A stretch of DNA of 64,000 nt from Hyphomicrobiales bacterium (GTDB lineage: Bacteria > Pseudomonadota > Alphaproteobacteria > Rhizobiales > JACESI01). Below the pieces are notes generated by a model. It did not search any database and was not told the origin of the DNA. It saw nothing but the letters and a program-made list of their open reading frames with translations. This document shows, one piece after another, positions 8,778 through 17,808 of this stretch. Both the position numbers and the translations under genes were made by a program. Each line of letters opens with the position of its first letter. Position 1 is the first letter of the stretch. The stretch lies in the NCBI GenBank assembly GCA_013911885.1, contig JACESI010000001.1:368966-432965 (forward strand), read 5' to 3'.

Positions 8778-10573
8778 ATCGTTTTCCTGTCATAGCCGCG
8801 CGGCGTGTAGACCCATGTCCGTCCGTCTCCGGTCGCAACCGCCTTTGACTGGGAAGAGCCGACCATCACGAGGGTCAGCATGTCGACATCCTCGCTTCTT
8901 ACCGTCTCGAGCGTGACGATGCGCACCGCTTCAGCGGGACGGCCAAGATCGGTTGCAAGGATGACCGGTGTGTCCGTCGGGCGATGGCGGCGCAGAATTT
9001 CGAAGGCTTCATCGAGCAGTGTCACCCGCCGTTTGGAGCGCGGATTGTAGAAGGAAATTACGAAATCACCTTCCGCCGCCGCGTGAAGCCGCTTCAGAAT
9101 ATCGCCGCGCGGGGTAAGAAGATCGGAAAGCGAAATACAGCAGAAATCATGGCCAATCGGAGCGCCCGCCCGGGCGGCTGCGGCCTGAAATGCCGAGATG
9201 CCGGGGGCAACCACAATCTCGACCCGCCTTGCCGCATCCGAGAGCGGACCTTCCGCAGCCCCGGTGTCGATCAACTCATAGGCAAGGGTCGCCATTGCAA
9301 AAATGCCGGGATCGCCCGAGCAGACGACAGCAACATCGCGGCCTTCCGCAGCGCATTCCATCGCGTGGCGAACGCGCTTTTCTTCCGCCCCGAGCGGAAA
9401 GCGATGTTCGCGCTGGCCCTGTCTCAGGTCCTTTATGAGATCGAGATAAAGATCATAGCCGACCCAGTCCCCTGCGATTTGCAGGAGCCTGACCGCTTCA
9501 CCGGAGCGCCAGTCCGGTATGCCGGGTCCGACACCGACAAGAAAGACCCGTCCGCGCGGCGTGCCGGGCCTGATTGCTTCCGGCCTTGCCGCCTTGCCGA
9601 GCGCCGCCGTCACGCGGGCAGACTTGATTTTCGGCGCAAGCAGCCGCCCGGTTGCGGCAAGGGCGGCGGCTTCCGCAACACCCGCGATGCCGATTTCCGC
9701 TTTGACAATGGCTGAAGGTGTCGCAAGCTGGGGTTCCATGGCGGCAAGGCTCTCGCGGCTGTAGAACCAGACAGGCACGCCAAAGTGCCGCCCCACTTCA
9801 TGAAGCGCGGCTTCATCGGCCTTGAGATCGACCGATGCAATGGCAGCAAGTGATGCTGCCGCAATCCCGTTCATGGTGATGAGCCTTGTGGCAAGCGCAA
9901 TCGCTTCGCAGGCCCCAGCCCCGCGCTCACAGCCCATGCCGAGAACGACGGTCGCTGCCTGATAGACAAGGTGGCCCGCATCACCCGGAAGGGCTTCGTC
10001 TGTCACCGTTATTTGCAGGGTCGCATTGTCGTCAAAGGGGAGTGTGGTGGTGGATAGCCAGGGCGCTTCGCCCGCGAGACGCACGCTTTCACCCGCGATG
10101 AGGCGCGCCATGAATGCCTTCGCGTCTTCCGGATTGGCAAGCCGGTATCCCGATGGGGGTTCATCAAGCGCAACGCCGAAATGAATGTCGCCTGATGTGG
10201 TAATTGCGGCTCTGCCACCAAGCGCCTCGGCAATGGCGCGCGCCTGATTGTTCGCGCCGTGATGGCCACCGAGAAGCGGCACGATGGTCGACCCGTCCTC
10301 GGAGACAGCGAGAACCGGCGGTTCACCCGCCTTGTCGTCAAGGCTGGCGGCGAGGCAGCGGATCAGAATACCGCTGGCGCAGAAGCCGATAATCGTTCGG
10401 CCCTCGCAAAACAGCCGGGTCACGTGTTCCCCCATGCGCTGGAAGGCCACATCGCCGCTGGCGCGACCCGCAAGCGCATGGATTTCCATCGCTGGCATAG
10501 CGGTTTTCAGCCGTCGCGCGGTCTCTTCCCCGCGACGTGACAGAACGATGAGGGCAGGTCTATTCAGCGTCAT
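8774..10573 (-). CDS. cobJ: CbiG-CobJ fusion: cobalt-precorrin-5A hydrolase / precorrin-3B C17-methyltransferase
   Basis: A 599-residue fusion. Residues 1 to about 140 match the CbiG N-terminal domain (FCASGILIRCLA, LLGGHHGANNQARA). Residues about 207-325 match CbiG_C/CobE (LGMGCERGAG at 211-220). Residues about 342-599 are a complete CobJ/CbiH tetrapyrrole methylase (VFLVGVGPG, VGYDLYLDL, VAVVCSGDPGIFAMA, APGISAFQAAAARAGAP). CbiG opens the delta-lactone made after ring contraction in the cobalt-early pathway; CobJ/CbiH methylates C17 and contracts the ring. Such fusions are known, so the architecture is not new. Overlaps both neighbours by 4 bp. Confidence 0.94.
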   Translation of the reverse strand: MTLNRPALIVLSRRGEETARRLKTAMPAMEIHALAGRASGDVAFQRMGEHVTRLFCEGRTIIGFCASGILIRCLAASLDDKAGEPPVLAVSEDGSTIVPLLGGHHGANNQARAIAEALGGRAAITTSGDIHFGVALDEPPSGYRLANPEDAKAFMARLIAGESVRLAGEAPWLSTTTLPFDDNATLQITVTDEALPGDAGHLVYQAATVVLGMGCERGAGACEAIALATRLITMNGIAAASLAAIASVDLKADEAALHEVGRHFGVPVWFYSRESLAAMEPQLATPSAIVKAEIGIAGVAEAAALAATGRLLAPKIKSARVTAALGKAARPEAIRPGTPRGRVFLVGVGPGIPDWRSGEAVRLLQIAGDWVGYDLYLDLIKDLRQGQREHRFPLGAEEKRVRHAMECAAEGRDVAVVCSGDPGIFAMATLAYELIDTGAAEGPLSDAARRVEIVVAPGISAFQAAAARAGAPIGHDFCCISLSDLLTPRGDILKRLHAAAEGDFVISFYNPRSKRRVTLLDEAFEILRRHRPTDTPVILATDLGRPAEAVRIVTLETVRSEDVDMLTLVMVGSSQSKAVATGDGRTWVYTPRGYDRKTI

Positions 10574-11298
10574 GCATCCCTTCCCCAGCGCTCGCGGCCG
10601 CGATAAATCAGAATGGTCGAAAAATAGGGTCGCTCGCCCGCCGCGACGGCGTTGAGCGGGGTGATCTTTTGATCGGCACCGGTCGCGCTTTCGATAATGA
10701 GGGCGGTCTTATCGAGCTTCAGTCGTTGCAGGATCGAGTGGATTTTTTCAAAATGCCGCCCGACTTTGATGATAGCGGCTGCTTCCGTATCGGCGAGTTC
10801 GGCCTCGAGCGTGGCTTCAGCCAGAGGCGCGGGCAGGATCTTCAGCCGCTCGTTTCGCGCGGCAAGCGGGCGGCCGATGACCGCGGCACAGGCTGTCAGC
10901 GATGTAATGCCCGGAACAATGTCGCACCGATAGCGTCCGCTCAGCCGGTCGACGAGATACATCGCCGAGCCATAGAAGAACGGATCGCCCTCGCAGAGCA
11001 GAGCAACATCCCGACCGCCATCAAGCACCGCTGCAATCTCGTTCGCGGCCTCATCATAGGCGCGCGCCGCCGGTTCGCGCTCCACCCGCATCGGCACAGA
11101 GAAGCCGATTTCCCGGGCACCATGTGGAATGAGGTCCGCCACAATCCGTCGCGCGAAACTCGTGCCGCTGTCGCCGCCAACCGGATAGGCGATGACCGCA
11201 CCGGACGCGATGATGCGCGCGGCCTTGAGCGTCAGGAGTTCGGCATCCCCAGGTCCGACACCGACCGCATGAAGTGTTCCCTTGATTTCCATACTCAT
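10570..11298 (-). CDS. cobI: Precorrin-2 C20-methyltransferase
   Basis: Tetrapyrrole methylase of 242 residues (CobI/CbiL), the first dedicated methylation of the corrin route. TLHAVGVGPGDAELLTLKAARII is compressed here to its core GVGPGDAELLTL; CEGDPFFYGSAMYL and VPGITSLTACAA follow. The ATG at 11298 is chosen over one six codons upstream because it forms an ATGA overlap with the cobL stop. The stop overlaps the next gene by 4 bp. Confidence 0.95.
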   Translation of the reverse strand: MSMEIKGTLHAVGVGPGDAELLTLKAARIIASGAVIAYPVGGDSGTSFARRIVADLIPHGAREIGFSVPMRVEREPAARAYDEAANEIAAVLDGGRDVALLCEGDPFFYGSAMYLVDRLSGRYRCDIVPGITSLTACAAVIGRPLAARNERLKILPAPLAEATLEAELADTEAAAIIKVGRHFEKIHSILQRLKLDKTALIIESATGADQKITPLNAVAAGERPYFSTILIYRGRERWGRDA

Positions 11299-12545
11299 GG
11301 CTTGAGCACCCGCCATTGCAGCACACTCATGCGCGGTTCGAGTGCCCGCATCCGCCCGACCTGCGTCAGATGGGCGACATCAAGGCGGACGAGGTCGCCG
11401 CCATGGGCCGCCTGAAGCGCGATCGCTCCCGCTTCGCCTTCGAGGGTGACGGTGTTCGCGACGAGAACACCACCGGGGCGAAGCGCTGTCCATGCAGCGT
11501 CAAAAACACCCATGCCCGCAAGACCGCCACCGATAAAAACGGCGTCTGGCTTGTGGTCCTCCGCCGCTGCCGGCAGACATTCTGGCGCCGAGCCGGCGAT
11601 GATTCCCAGATCAGGGACGCCCAGCATCGGTGCATTCTCGGCGATCATCGCAAGGCGCCTGGGGTCACGTTCAAAAGCGATGGCCCGCGCCCCGCGCGCG
11701 GCGCGCATCCATTCGATCGCGACCGAGCCGCAGCCGGCGCCGATATCCCATAAAAGGGCATTCGGATAGGGGGCAAGGGCGGCAAGCGTTGCGGCCCGCA
11801 CCTCACGCTTGGTGAGTTGCCCATCGTGGCGAAAGGCATCATTGGGAAGCCCGGCAAGCCGCGATTGAAGGATCGCGCGTGGCCCTGCAATGCACTCGAC
11901 GGCAAGCATGTTGAAATCGGCGAAATCCTTGCAATGAACCGCCTCAGCTGCCGTGAGGTGCAGGATCCTCTCCCGCGTGCCGCCGATATGCTCAAGCACG
12001 CTCAGCCGGGAATTCTCAAAGCCGCGCCCGACGAGGAGGCTTGCTGCCTGGCTCACCGTCTCGCCGTTTGATGTGAGCGCAAGCAGGCGGTTTCCCGGCT
12101 CGATGAAAAGCTGAATCCGCGCCACCGCCCGCCCATGCAGCGACAGACAATCGACATCCTGAAGCGGCCAGCCGAGACGGTTTGCGGCAAGCGAGAAACC
12201 GGATGGATGGGGGATGGTGCGGATTTCGTCATAGGGAATGCTGCGCGCAAGGCTTGCGGCGATTCCGTAGTGCAGTGGATCGCCGGTCGCGAGAATCGTA
12301 ACCGGTTCGCCCCGGCGCTGGTGCAGCGCGCGGATCGTCTCATGGACGCGGCTGGTCCAGGGCGTCACCGTCTTGCCCGCGAGTGCGGCCGCCGGAATCG
12401 CATGAAGAACGCGCTCGGGGGCAATCACCGCCTGCGCCTCATCGAAGAGAAGACGGGCTGCCGGTGTCAGGCTATCAAGCCCGTTGTCGCCGATGCCGAG
12501 AATGGTAAGCCACGGCACGGCGGGGGGGCGCGGGGAGGATGCCAT
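11295..12545 (-). CDS. cobL: Precorrin-6Y C5,15-methyltransferase (decarboxylating)
   Basis: Bifunctional enzyme of 416 residues equal to a CbiE-CbiT fusion. Residues about 10-215 form the CbiE-type methylase (LTILGIGDNGLDSL, ILATGDPLHYG, HPSGFSLAANRLGWP). Residues about 240-400 form the CbiT methyltransferase (LTKREVRAATLAAL at 244-257, then LWDIGAGCGSVAIEW around 265-279). It methylates C5 and C15 and decarboxylates the acetate at C12. The start shares one base with the cobH stop (TGATG). Confidence 0.96.
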   Translation of the reverse strand: MASSPRPPAVPWLTILGIGDNGLDSLTPAARLLFDEAQAVIAPERVLHAIPAAALAGKTVTPWTSRVHETIRALHQRRGEPVTILATGDPLHYGIAASLARSIPYDEIRTIPHPSGFSLAANRLGWPLQDVDCLSLHGRAVARIQLFIEPGNRLLALTSNGETVSQAASLLVGRGFENSRLSVLEHIGGTRERILHLTAAEAVHCKDFADFNMLAVECIAGPRAILQSRLAGLPNDAFRHDGQLTKREVRAATLAALAPYPNALLWDIGAGCGSVAIEWMRAARGARAIAFERDPRRLAMIAENAPMLGVPDLGIIAGSAPECLPAAAEDHKPDAVFIGGGLAGMGVFDAAWTALRPGGVLVANTVTLEGEAGAIALQAAHGGDLVRLDVAHLTQVGRMRALEPRMSVLQWRVLKP

Positions 12546-13183
12546 CAGGCCGCAACCCGCGCACGGGCGATCTGGGAAAGCGCGTTGAGGGCGGCGGAGG
12601 CAAGGGCGCTGCCGCCGCGCCTTCCGACGACGGTGAGAAACGGGACCCCGCGAGGATTGCTGGCAAGTTCCGCCTTGGATTCGACAGCGCCGACAAAGCC
12701 GACCGGGCAGGCGATGATCGCAGCCGGCCGCACAGCCCCGGCATCAAGCGCCTCAAGCAGTGCAAAGAGCGCCGTTGGCGCATTGCCGATGACGACCACG
12801 CTTCCCGGAAGATGCGGCGCCCAGAGGGCCACCTGCGCCGCCGAGCGCGTCGTCGAACCTTCGCGGGCAAGCCTTGCGACCGTGGGCTCGTTCAGGGCGC
12901 ATATCAGGGCGTTGTCGGCGGGAAGAAGGGCTGAAATGATCCCGGCGCGCACCATTTCACAATCGGTTATGATGCTTGCCCCGCGCGCGAGGGCGGCAGC
13001 AGCAGAAGCTGCCACATCCGCCGAAAAGATCAGATCTTTGATGAGATCGGTCATGCCGCAGGCATGGATCATGCGGACGGCCGCCTCGGCCACATCGTTC
13101 GGCAGTTCTGAGAGGTTGACTTCGGCGCGGATCGTAGCAAAGGATTTCGCATAGATCGCAGCCGGGTCCTTGAGATAATCCAT
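12545..13183 (-). CDS. cobH: Precorrin-8X methylmutase
   Basis: Protein of 212 residues (CobH/CbiC) that moves the C11 methyl to C12. The catalytic histidine lies in VRMIHACGM (H40, equivalent to H43 of the P. denitrificans enzyme); ITDCEMVRAGI, VVIGNAPTALFALLE and IIACPVGFVGAVESK are characteristic. The frame stays open far upstream through the antisense of the cbiX histidine repeat, but the natural start is ATG 13183, four bases after the cbiX stop and preceded by GAGG. Confidence 0.96.
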   Translation of the reverse strand: MDYLKDPAAIYAKSFATIRAEVNLSELPNDVAEAAVRMIHACGMTDLIKDLIFSADVAASAAAALARGASIITDCEMVRAGIISALLPADNALICALNEPTVARLAREGSTTRSAAQVALWAPHLPGSVVVIGNAPTALFALLEALDAGAVRPAAIIACPVGFVGAVESKAELASNPRGVPFLTVVGRRGGSALASAALNALSQIARARVAA

Positions 13184-13187
13184 CGCC

Positions 13188-14399
<1,212 letters not shown>

Positions 14400-14431
14400 G
14401 ATACGATCTCGCTCAAAATCGGAAAGGGCTG

Positions 14432-14680
14432 TCAGGCAGCGTTGTTTTCCGCTTTTGGTGCGTCAGCACCGTCATTTTCAACAGGGTCCTGGTCGATCAC
14501 GCTCTGCCGCGCCTTGCGGGCGATGAACGCGCCGATAAAAGCGGCCGCCACGGCTGCGCCGATGGCGATCCAGTGGCTGTGACCGGCCACTTCGTGAACA
14601 TGACCGGCATGGGCAAGCGCCCCGGAAGAAAAACCAAGGGAGGCGGCGGCAGAAATCAATAACGGGAGAAGAAAACGCAT
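14432..14680 (-). CDS. Small His-containing membrane protein (DUF6732-like)
   Basis: Predicted 82-residue protein: a signal-like hydrophobic segment (about 3-22), the histidine motif AHAGHVHEVAGHSHW, one transmembrane helix (WIAIGAAVAAAFIGAFIA) and an acidic tail. I recognise the pattern as the DUF6732 family of alphaproteobacteria; no function is established. ATG 14680 is preferred over one 18 codons upstream because it has an AGAGG five bases before it and starts the signal sequence properly. It is 32 bp upstream of cbiX on the same strand, so a role in cobalt handling is an inference from context. Confidence 0.75.
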   Translation of the reverse strand: MRFLLPLLISAAASLGFSSGALAHAGHVHEVAGHSHWIAIGAAVAAAFIGAFIARKARQSVIDQDPVENDGADAPKAENNAA

Positions 14681-14688
14681 AGAACCTC

Positions 14689-14769
14689 TCAGTGCCTGAT
14701 CAGGTCCCCGGGATGGGTCGACCGCGTCAGGCATTCGCTCCAGCCACAGCTTTGCGCATGCGGCACTGA
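14689..14769 (-). promoter_or_regulatory. Structured leader with two mutually exclusive stems before the DUF6732-cbiX operon
   Basis: On the minus-strand transcript TCAGTGCC (14769-14762) can pair over all 8 positions with GGCACTGA (14696-14689), which ends beside the ribosome-binding site of the gene at 14680. Alternatively TGCCTGA (14733-14727) pairs over 7 positions with TCAGGCA (14699-14693), enclosing a nested GGTC/GACC plus CCC/GGG hairpin. The two stems share 14693-14696 and cannot coexist. I do not see the conserved core of a cobalamin or NiCo riboswitch. The function is inferred from geometry and position. Confidence 0.45.
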
Positions 14770-14792
14770 TGTGGTTTCCTATAGACCATTGC

Positions 14793-14838
14793 GGTCGCCT
14801 TGGCGACCAAAAAGTCTGGAGGTCAAAAAGTCTTGAGG
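14793..14838. repeat. Inverted repeat plus 16-bp-period direct repeat upstream of the cbiX operon
   Basis: GGTCGCC (14793-14799) and GGCGACC (14802-14808) form a perfect dyad. It is followed by CAAAAAGTCTGGAGG (14808-14822) and CAAAAAGTCTTGAGG (14824-14838), 14 of 15 identical with a 16-bp period. The dyad has no downstream U-tract in the minus direction, so it is a poor terminator for the gene at 14866; an operator is more likely. Confidence 0.4.
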
Positions 14839-14865
14839 GGATACGCGCTTGTTCACCGATTCCGG

Positions 14866-15234
14866 TCAGCGGCCTTTGAGGGCGGACGGGGCCGGAAGGG
14901 CCGGATTTGCCGATAAAGCCGAAGCCGATGGCGAACCCGCCACCGTCCGTAGCGCTTCATTGCGGGCGCGCTGAACCTCTTTTCGCTGGACACGGGCTTC
15001 GCGACGGAAGCGCCCCTGTTTCACCCAAACGACAAAACCGCCGAGCAGAACACCGAGCCCGATGAAACCGAAAATCAGCCAGAACAGCGGAAGCGAGAAA
15101 GATATCGCCGGGTCGGCCGCATTAAACGGGTCGAGCGACAGCGTCACCTTTTGGCGATTGGCAACGGAGAGGGCAAGAAGCAGAATGGCCAGCGGCGCGA
15201 AAACGAAAAACTGGATCAACCGTCTCATTCTCAT
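14866..15234 (-). CDS. LapA-domain membrane protein
   Basis: Predicted 122-residue inner-membrane protein with two transmembrane helices (about 9-25 and 48-70) around a short loop containing NRQKVTLSLDPF, the hallmark of LapA (lipopolysaccharide assembly protein A, formerly DUF1049). The C-terminal third is basic then Ala/Pro/Ser-rich. It lies downstream of ihfB in the same direction, an arrangement common in alphaproteobacteria. Its exact role is unclear; E. coli LapA acts with LapB in controlling LPS assembly. Confidence 0.8.
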   Translation of the reverse strand: MRMRRLIQFFVFAPLAILLLALSVANRQKVTLSLDPFNAADPAISFSLPLFWLIFGFIGLGVLLGGFVVWVKQGRFRREARVQRKEVQRARNEALRTVAGSPSASALSANPALPAPSALKGR

Positions 15235-15417
15235 TTCTCCCGGCTTGATTTGTGGGCGGTTTGGTCCTGCCCTGATCTTGAAGCGCGGCCGATTGAAGGC
15301 TTGGCTATGTGAAGCAGCATTTTAGACGACGTGCTTGCATCCGACAAGCGAGCCCGCAATGCGGGTGAAACCGGAAGGCCCGATATAGGGGCCTGTCCGA
15401 GAGTATCTTGCCATGCA

Positions 15418-15711
15418 TTACGCCTGCGGGTGACCCGGGTTCATCCGTTCACGCATTTCCTTGCCGGTCTTGAAGAACGGAGTGTATTTCTGCTCGACTT
15501 CGACCTGCGCGCCGGTGCGTGGATTGCGCCCGGTTCGCGCCGGTCGATATTTGACGGAGAACGCACCGAAACCGCGCAATTCGACCCGGTCACCGCGGGC
15601 CATTGCATTGGAAATCTCGTCGAGAATGGCGTTGACGATGGCTTCCACATCGCGGTGGTAGAGATGCGGGTTTTGATCCGCGAGCCGTTGAACCAATTCT
15701 GATTTTATCAC
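15418..15711 (-). CDS. ihfB: Integration host factor subunit beta
   Basis: DNA-bending HU/IHF-family protein of 97 residues. Family blocks are complete: [11 protein letters not shown], the [16 protein letters not shown] turn, and the beta-arm signature [15 protein letters not shown] with its minor-groove-inserting proline region. The start is a GTG at 15711 with GGAGG eleven bases upstream. It probably pairs with an alpha subunit encoded elsewhere. Confidence 0.96.
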   Translation of the reverse strand: MIKSELVQRLADQNPHLYHRDVEAIVNAILDEISNAMARGDRVELRGFGAFSVKYRPARTGRNPRTGAQVEVEQKYTPFFKTGKEMRERMNPGHPQA

Positions 15712-15745
15712 TTTTAATAATACCTCCGAGCAAAAATTAGATCAG

Positions 15746-16732
15746 TCAGTCTCCAGTAATTCCATTTACCTGCCAAATCGAAAGAAAGCCGTCAAGATTT
15801 GCGCCCTTGCTCAAAGCAAGAACATCTTGGCTGACGTCAAAAATACTGCCCAGACCAATGGTTGTCAGAAGACTTTTGATCAGGGCGCGCGCCAAAACAA
15901 AATCCTGATCTGTCCGCGTCAGCGACCAGGTCACGACCTCAAGGTTGCCCTGAACATTTTTCTCTTCCACCAGCCATTGCTTTGCGACGGTTTCATCGCC
16001 GATCGCATCAATCAGGGAGCGTTCCAGCGCCTGCTTGCCGGTGAAAACCGAGCCGTCGAGCACGCCGGTCGCTTCGCCGTCCTTGAATTTGCGGCGTTCC
16101 TTCACAAGATCGGCAAACCAGGTATAGGTATCGAGAATCATGCTCTCCAGCATGATCCGGGCGGCGGGCGGCGTTTCGTTAAACGGTGACGGTTCGGCCT
16201 TGATGGGCGATGATTTGATTTCTTCAACCGTCACACCGAGCGTTCCGAGAAGTTTTGAGGCATTGGGATATTGCATGATCACGCCGACAGATCCGACGAT
16301 GGATGTGCGCGGGGCGACGATATGGTCAGCGGCGACGGCAACCATATAGCCGGCTGAGGCGGCGAGCGATCCGACGCTCGTCACAACTGGTTTCTCAGTC
16401 GCGATCTTGCGAAAGGCATTGTAAAGCGCCTCGCCGCCAACAGTTGTTCCGCCGGGGGAATCGATCGCAATGATCACAGCCTTGACGTGATCATCGTCGC
16501 GGATTTTGTCGAGTTGCTCCAGCGCATAGTCGCTGCTCGCGATGAAGCCGCTGATCGGCACACGGGCGATATGGGGCTGGCTCTTGTCAAAACTGAGGCC
16601 GGATGAGAAAGCGGCTGCCCCGAAAAAGGCGGCAAGCGCCAGTGCTATCGACAAGAACGCGACCACCCGCCAAATCGTCAGCTTGCGCCGCATGCGCCGC
16701 CGATCCAGTATTTGATCCGCCGAAGGTGTCAT
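15746..16732 (-). CDS. sppA: Signal peptide peptidase SppA, short form
   Basis: Membrane serine protease of family S49, 328 residues, that degrades cleaved signal peptides. One transmembrane helix at about 21-43 anchors it; the nucleophile serine lies in VGSLAASAGYMVA (probably S126) and the general-base lysine in IKSSPIKAEPSPFNE (K178). IDSPGGT at 90-96 is also conserved. The length is that of the single-domain form typical of alphaproteobacteria. It sits just upstream of ihfB in the same direction. Confidence 0.92.
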   Translation of the reverse strand: MTPSADQILDRRRMRRKLTIWRVVAFLSIALALAAFFGAAAFSSGLSFDKSQPHIARVPISGFIASSDYALEQLDKIRDDDHVKAVIIAIDSPGGTTVGGEALYNAFRKIATEKPVVTSVGSLAASAGYMVAVAADHIVAPRTSIVGSVGVIMQYPNASKLLGTLGVTVEEIKSSPIKAEPSPFNETPPAARIMLESMILDTYTWFADLVKERRKFKDGEATGVLDGSVFTGKQALERSLIDAIGDETVAKQWLVEEKNVQGNLEVVTWSLTRTDQDFVLARALIKSLLTTIGLGSIFDVSQDVLALSKGANLDGFLSIWQVNGITGD

Positions 16733-16863
16733 ATCATCCCTCCAAAGCCATAATCGTGCTTATAGAAACCGGTCCTTGTCAAGCGTGAAACCACGTCGAC
16801 AAGTTGTTGTTTTTAAGACAGAACAGGCTTTTTATCGAAAAGCCGGAAAAGGAGTTTCAACGG

Positions 16864-17808
16864 ATGCAGAAATCCATCGCCTATTTGTCCTCGGCGTCCG
16901 CAGCCGACCGTGAGCGCTGGTGCCGCCATCTCGCGCTCGCAATGCCGGAGGAGACGATCATCCCTTTCGGCGCGATGAGCGATGCGGCCCGTCTTGCCTG
17001 CGATCTTGCGATTGTGGCCGATCCCGACCCGGAACTTCTGAAAATGCTTCCGGCGCTGCGCTGGGTGCAGTCGCTTTATGCCGGGGTTGAAAAGATCGTC
17101 AAACAGATCCCCGATGCGCCGTTTCGCCTGGTTCGTCTGGAAGATCCGGAAATGGCGCGCAAGATGGCGGAGGCGGTGGTTGCCTGGACGCTTTATCTCC
17201 ACCGCGACATGCCGGCTTATGCTGATCAGCAGCGCCACAAGATCTGGCGCGAACAGGACCACACCCGCGCCGGTGGCCGACATATTGGCATTATCGGCAT
17301 GGGGCATCTCGGAGCCGCCGCCGCCGCCGCCCTGCGGGCGCTTCATTTTACGGTCAGCGGCTGGAGCCGGTCGGCAAAAGCGATCAAGGGCATTGCCACC
17401 TATTCCGGCGAAGATGGTCTTGCGGCGATGCTGGCAGAGGTCGAGATCGTCGTCCTTCTCATTCCGGTTACCGATGCAACGCGCGGGCTCATCAATACCG
17501 CGCGGCTGGCTTCGATGCAGGACGGCGTGCAGATCATCAATTTCGCGCGCGGGGCAATCATCCGCACGGACGACCTTCTCGCGGCCCTGGAGAGCGGCAA
17601 GGTCAGGCATGCGGTTCTCGATGTTTTCGATCAGGAGCCGTTGCCAGAGACCTCGCCGCTCTGGTCGCATCCCTCGGTCACGGTGCTGCCGCATATTTCC
17701 GGCCCGACCAATCGCGAAACCGCCTCTGCGATTGTGGCCCGGAATATAAGGCGCTACCGCAAAACCGGGGCGATGCCGAAAGGGGTCGACATGGCGCGGG
17801 GTTATTGA
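16864..17808 (+). CDS. ghrA: Glyoxylate/hydroxypyruvate reductase A
   Basis: D-2-hydroxyacid dehydrogenase of 314 residues, probably reducing glyoxylate and hydroxypyruvate with NADPH. The dinucleotide motif is GIIGMGHLGAAAA; the catalytic triad positions are recognisable as the arginine in INFARGAII, the glutamate in FDQEPLP and the histidine in LPHISGPTN. LPALRWVQSLYAGVEKI in the N-terminal domain is typical of the GhrA branch. ATG 16864 has AAAGGAG nine bases upstream; an earlier ATG at 16804 adds a non-conserved extension. It converges with pabB, the stops overlapping by 7 bp. Confidence 0.9.
   Translation: MQKSIAYLSSASAADRERWCRHLALAMPEETIIPFGAMSDAARLACDLAIVADPDPELLKMLPALRWVQSLYAGVEKIVKQIPDAPFRLVRLEDPEMARKMAEAVVAWTLYLHRDMPAYADQQRHKIWREQDHTRAGGRHIGIIGMGHLGAAAAAALRALHFTVSGWSRSAKAIKGIATYSGEDGLAAMLAEVEIVVLLIPVTDATRGLINTARLASMQDGVQIINFARGAIIRTDDLLAALESGKVRHAVLDVFDQEPLPETSPLWSHPSVTVLPHISGPTNRETASAIVARNIRRYRKTGAMPKGVDMARGY

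Noticed and set aside
12135..13154. A 339-codon plus-strand frame over cobL and cobH
   Set aside because: Both minus-strand genes carry complete family motifs and overlapping start-stop signals; the plus frame is Arg/Ala-rich noise.
14793..14808. Perfect dyad considered as a terminator for the LapA-like gene
   Set aside because: In the minus direction it is followed by GCAATGG rather than a U-tract; the T-run lies before the stem.
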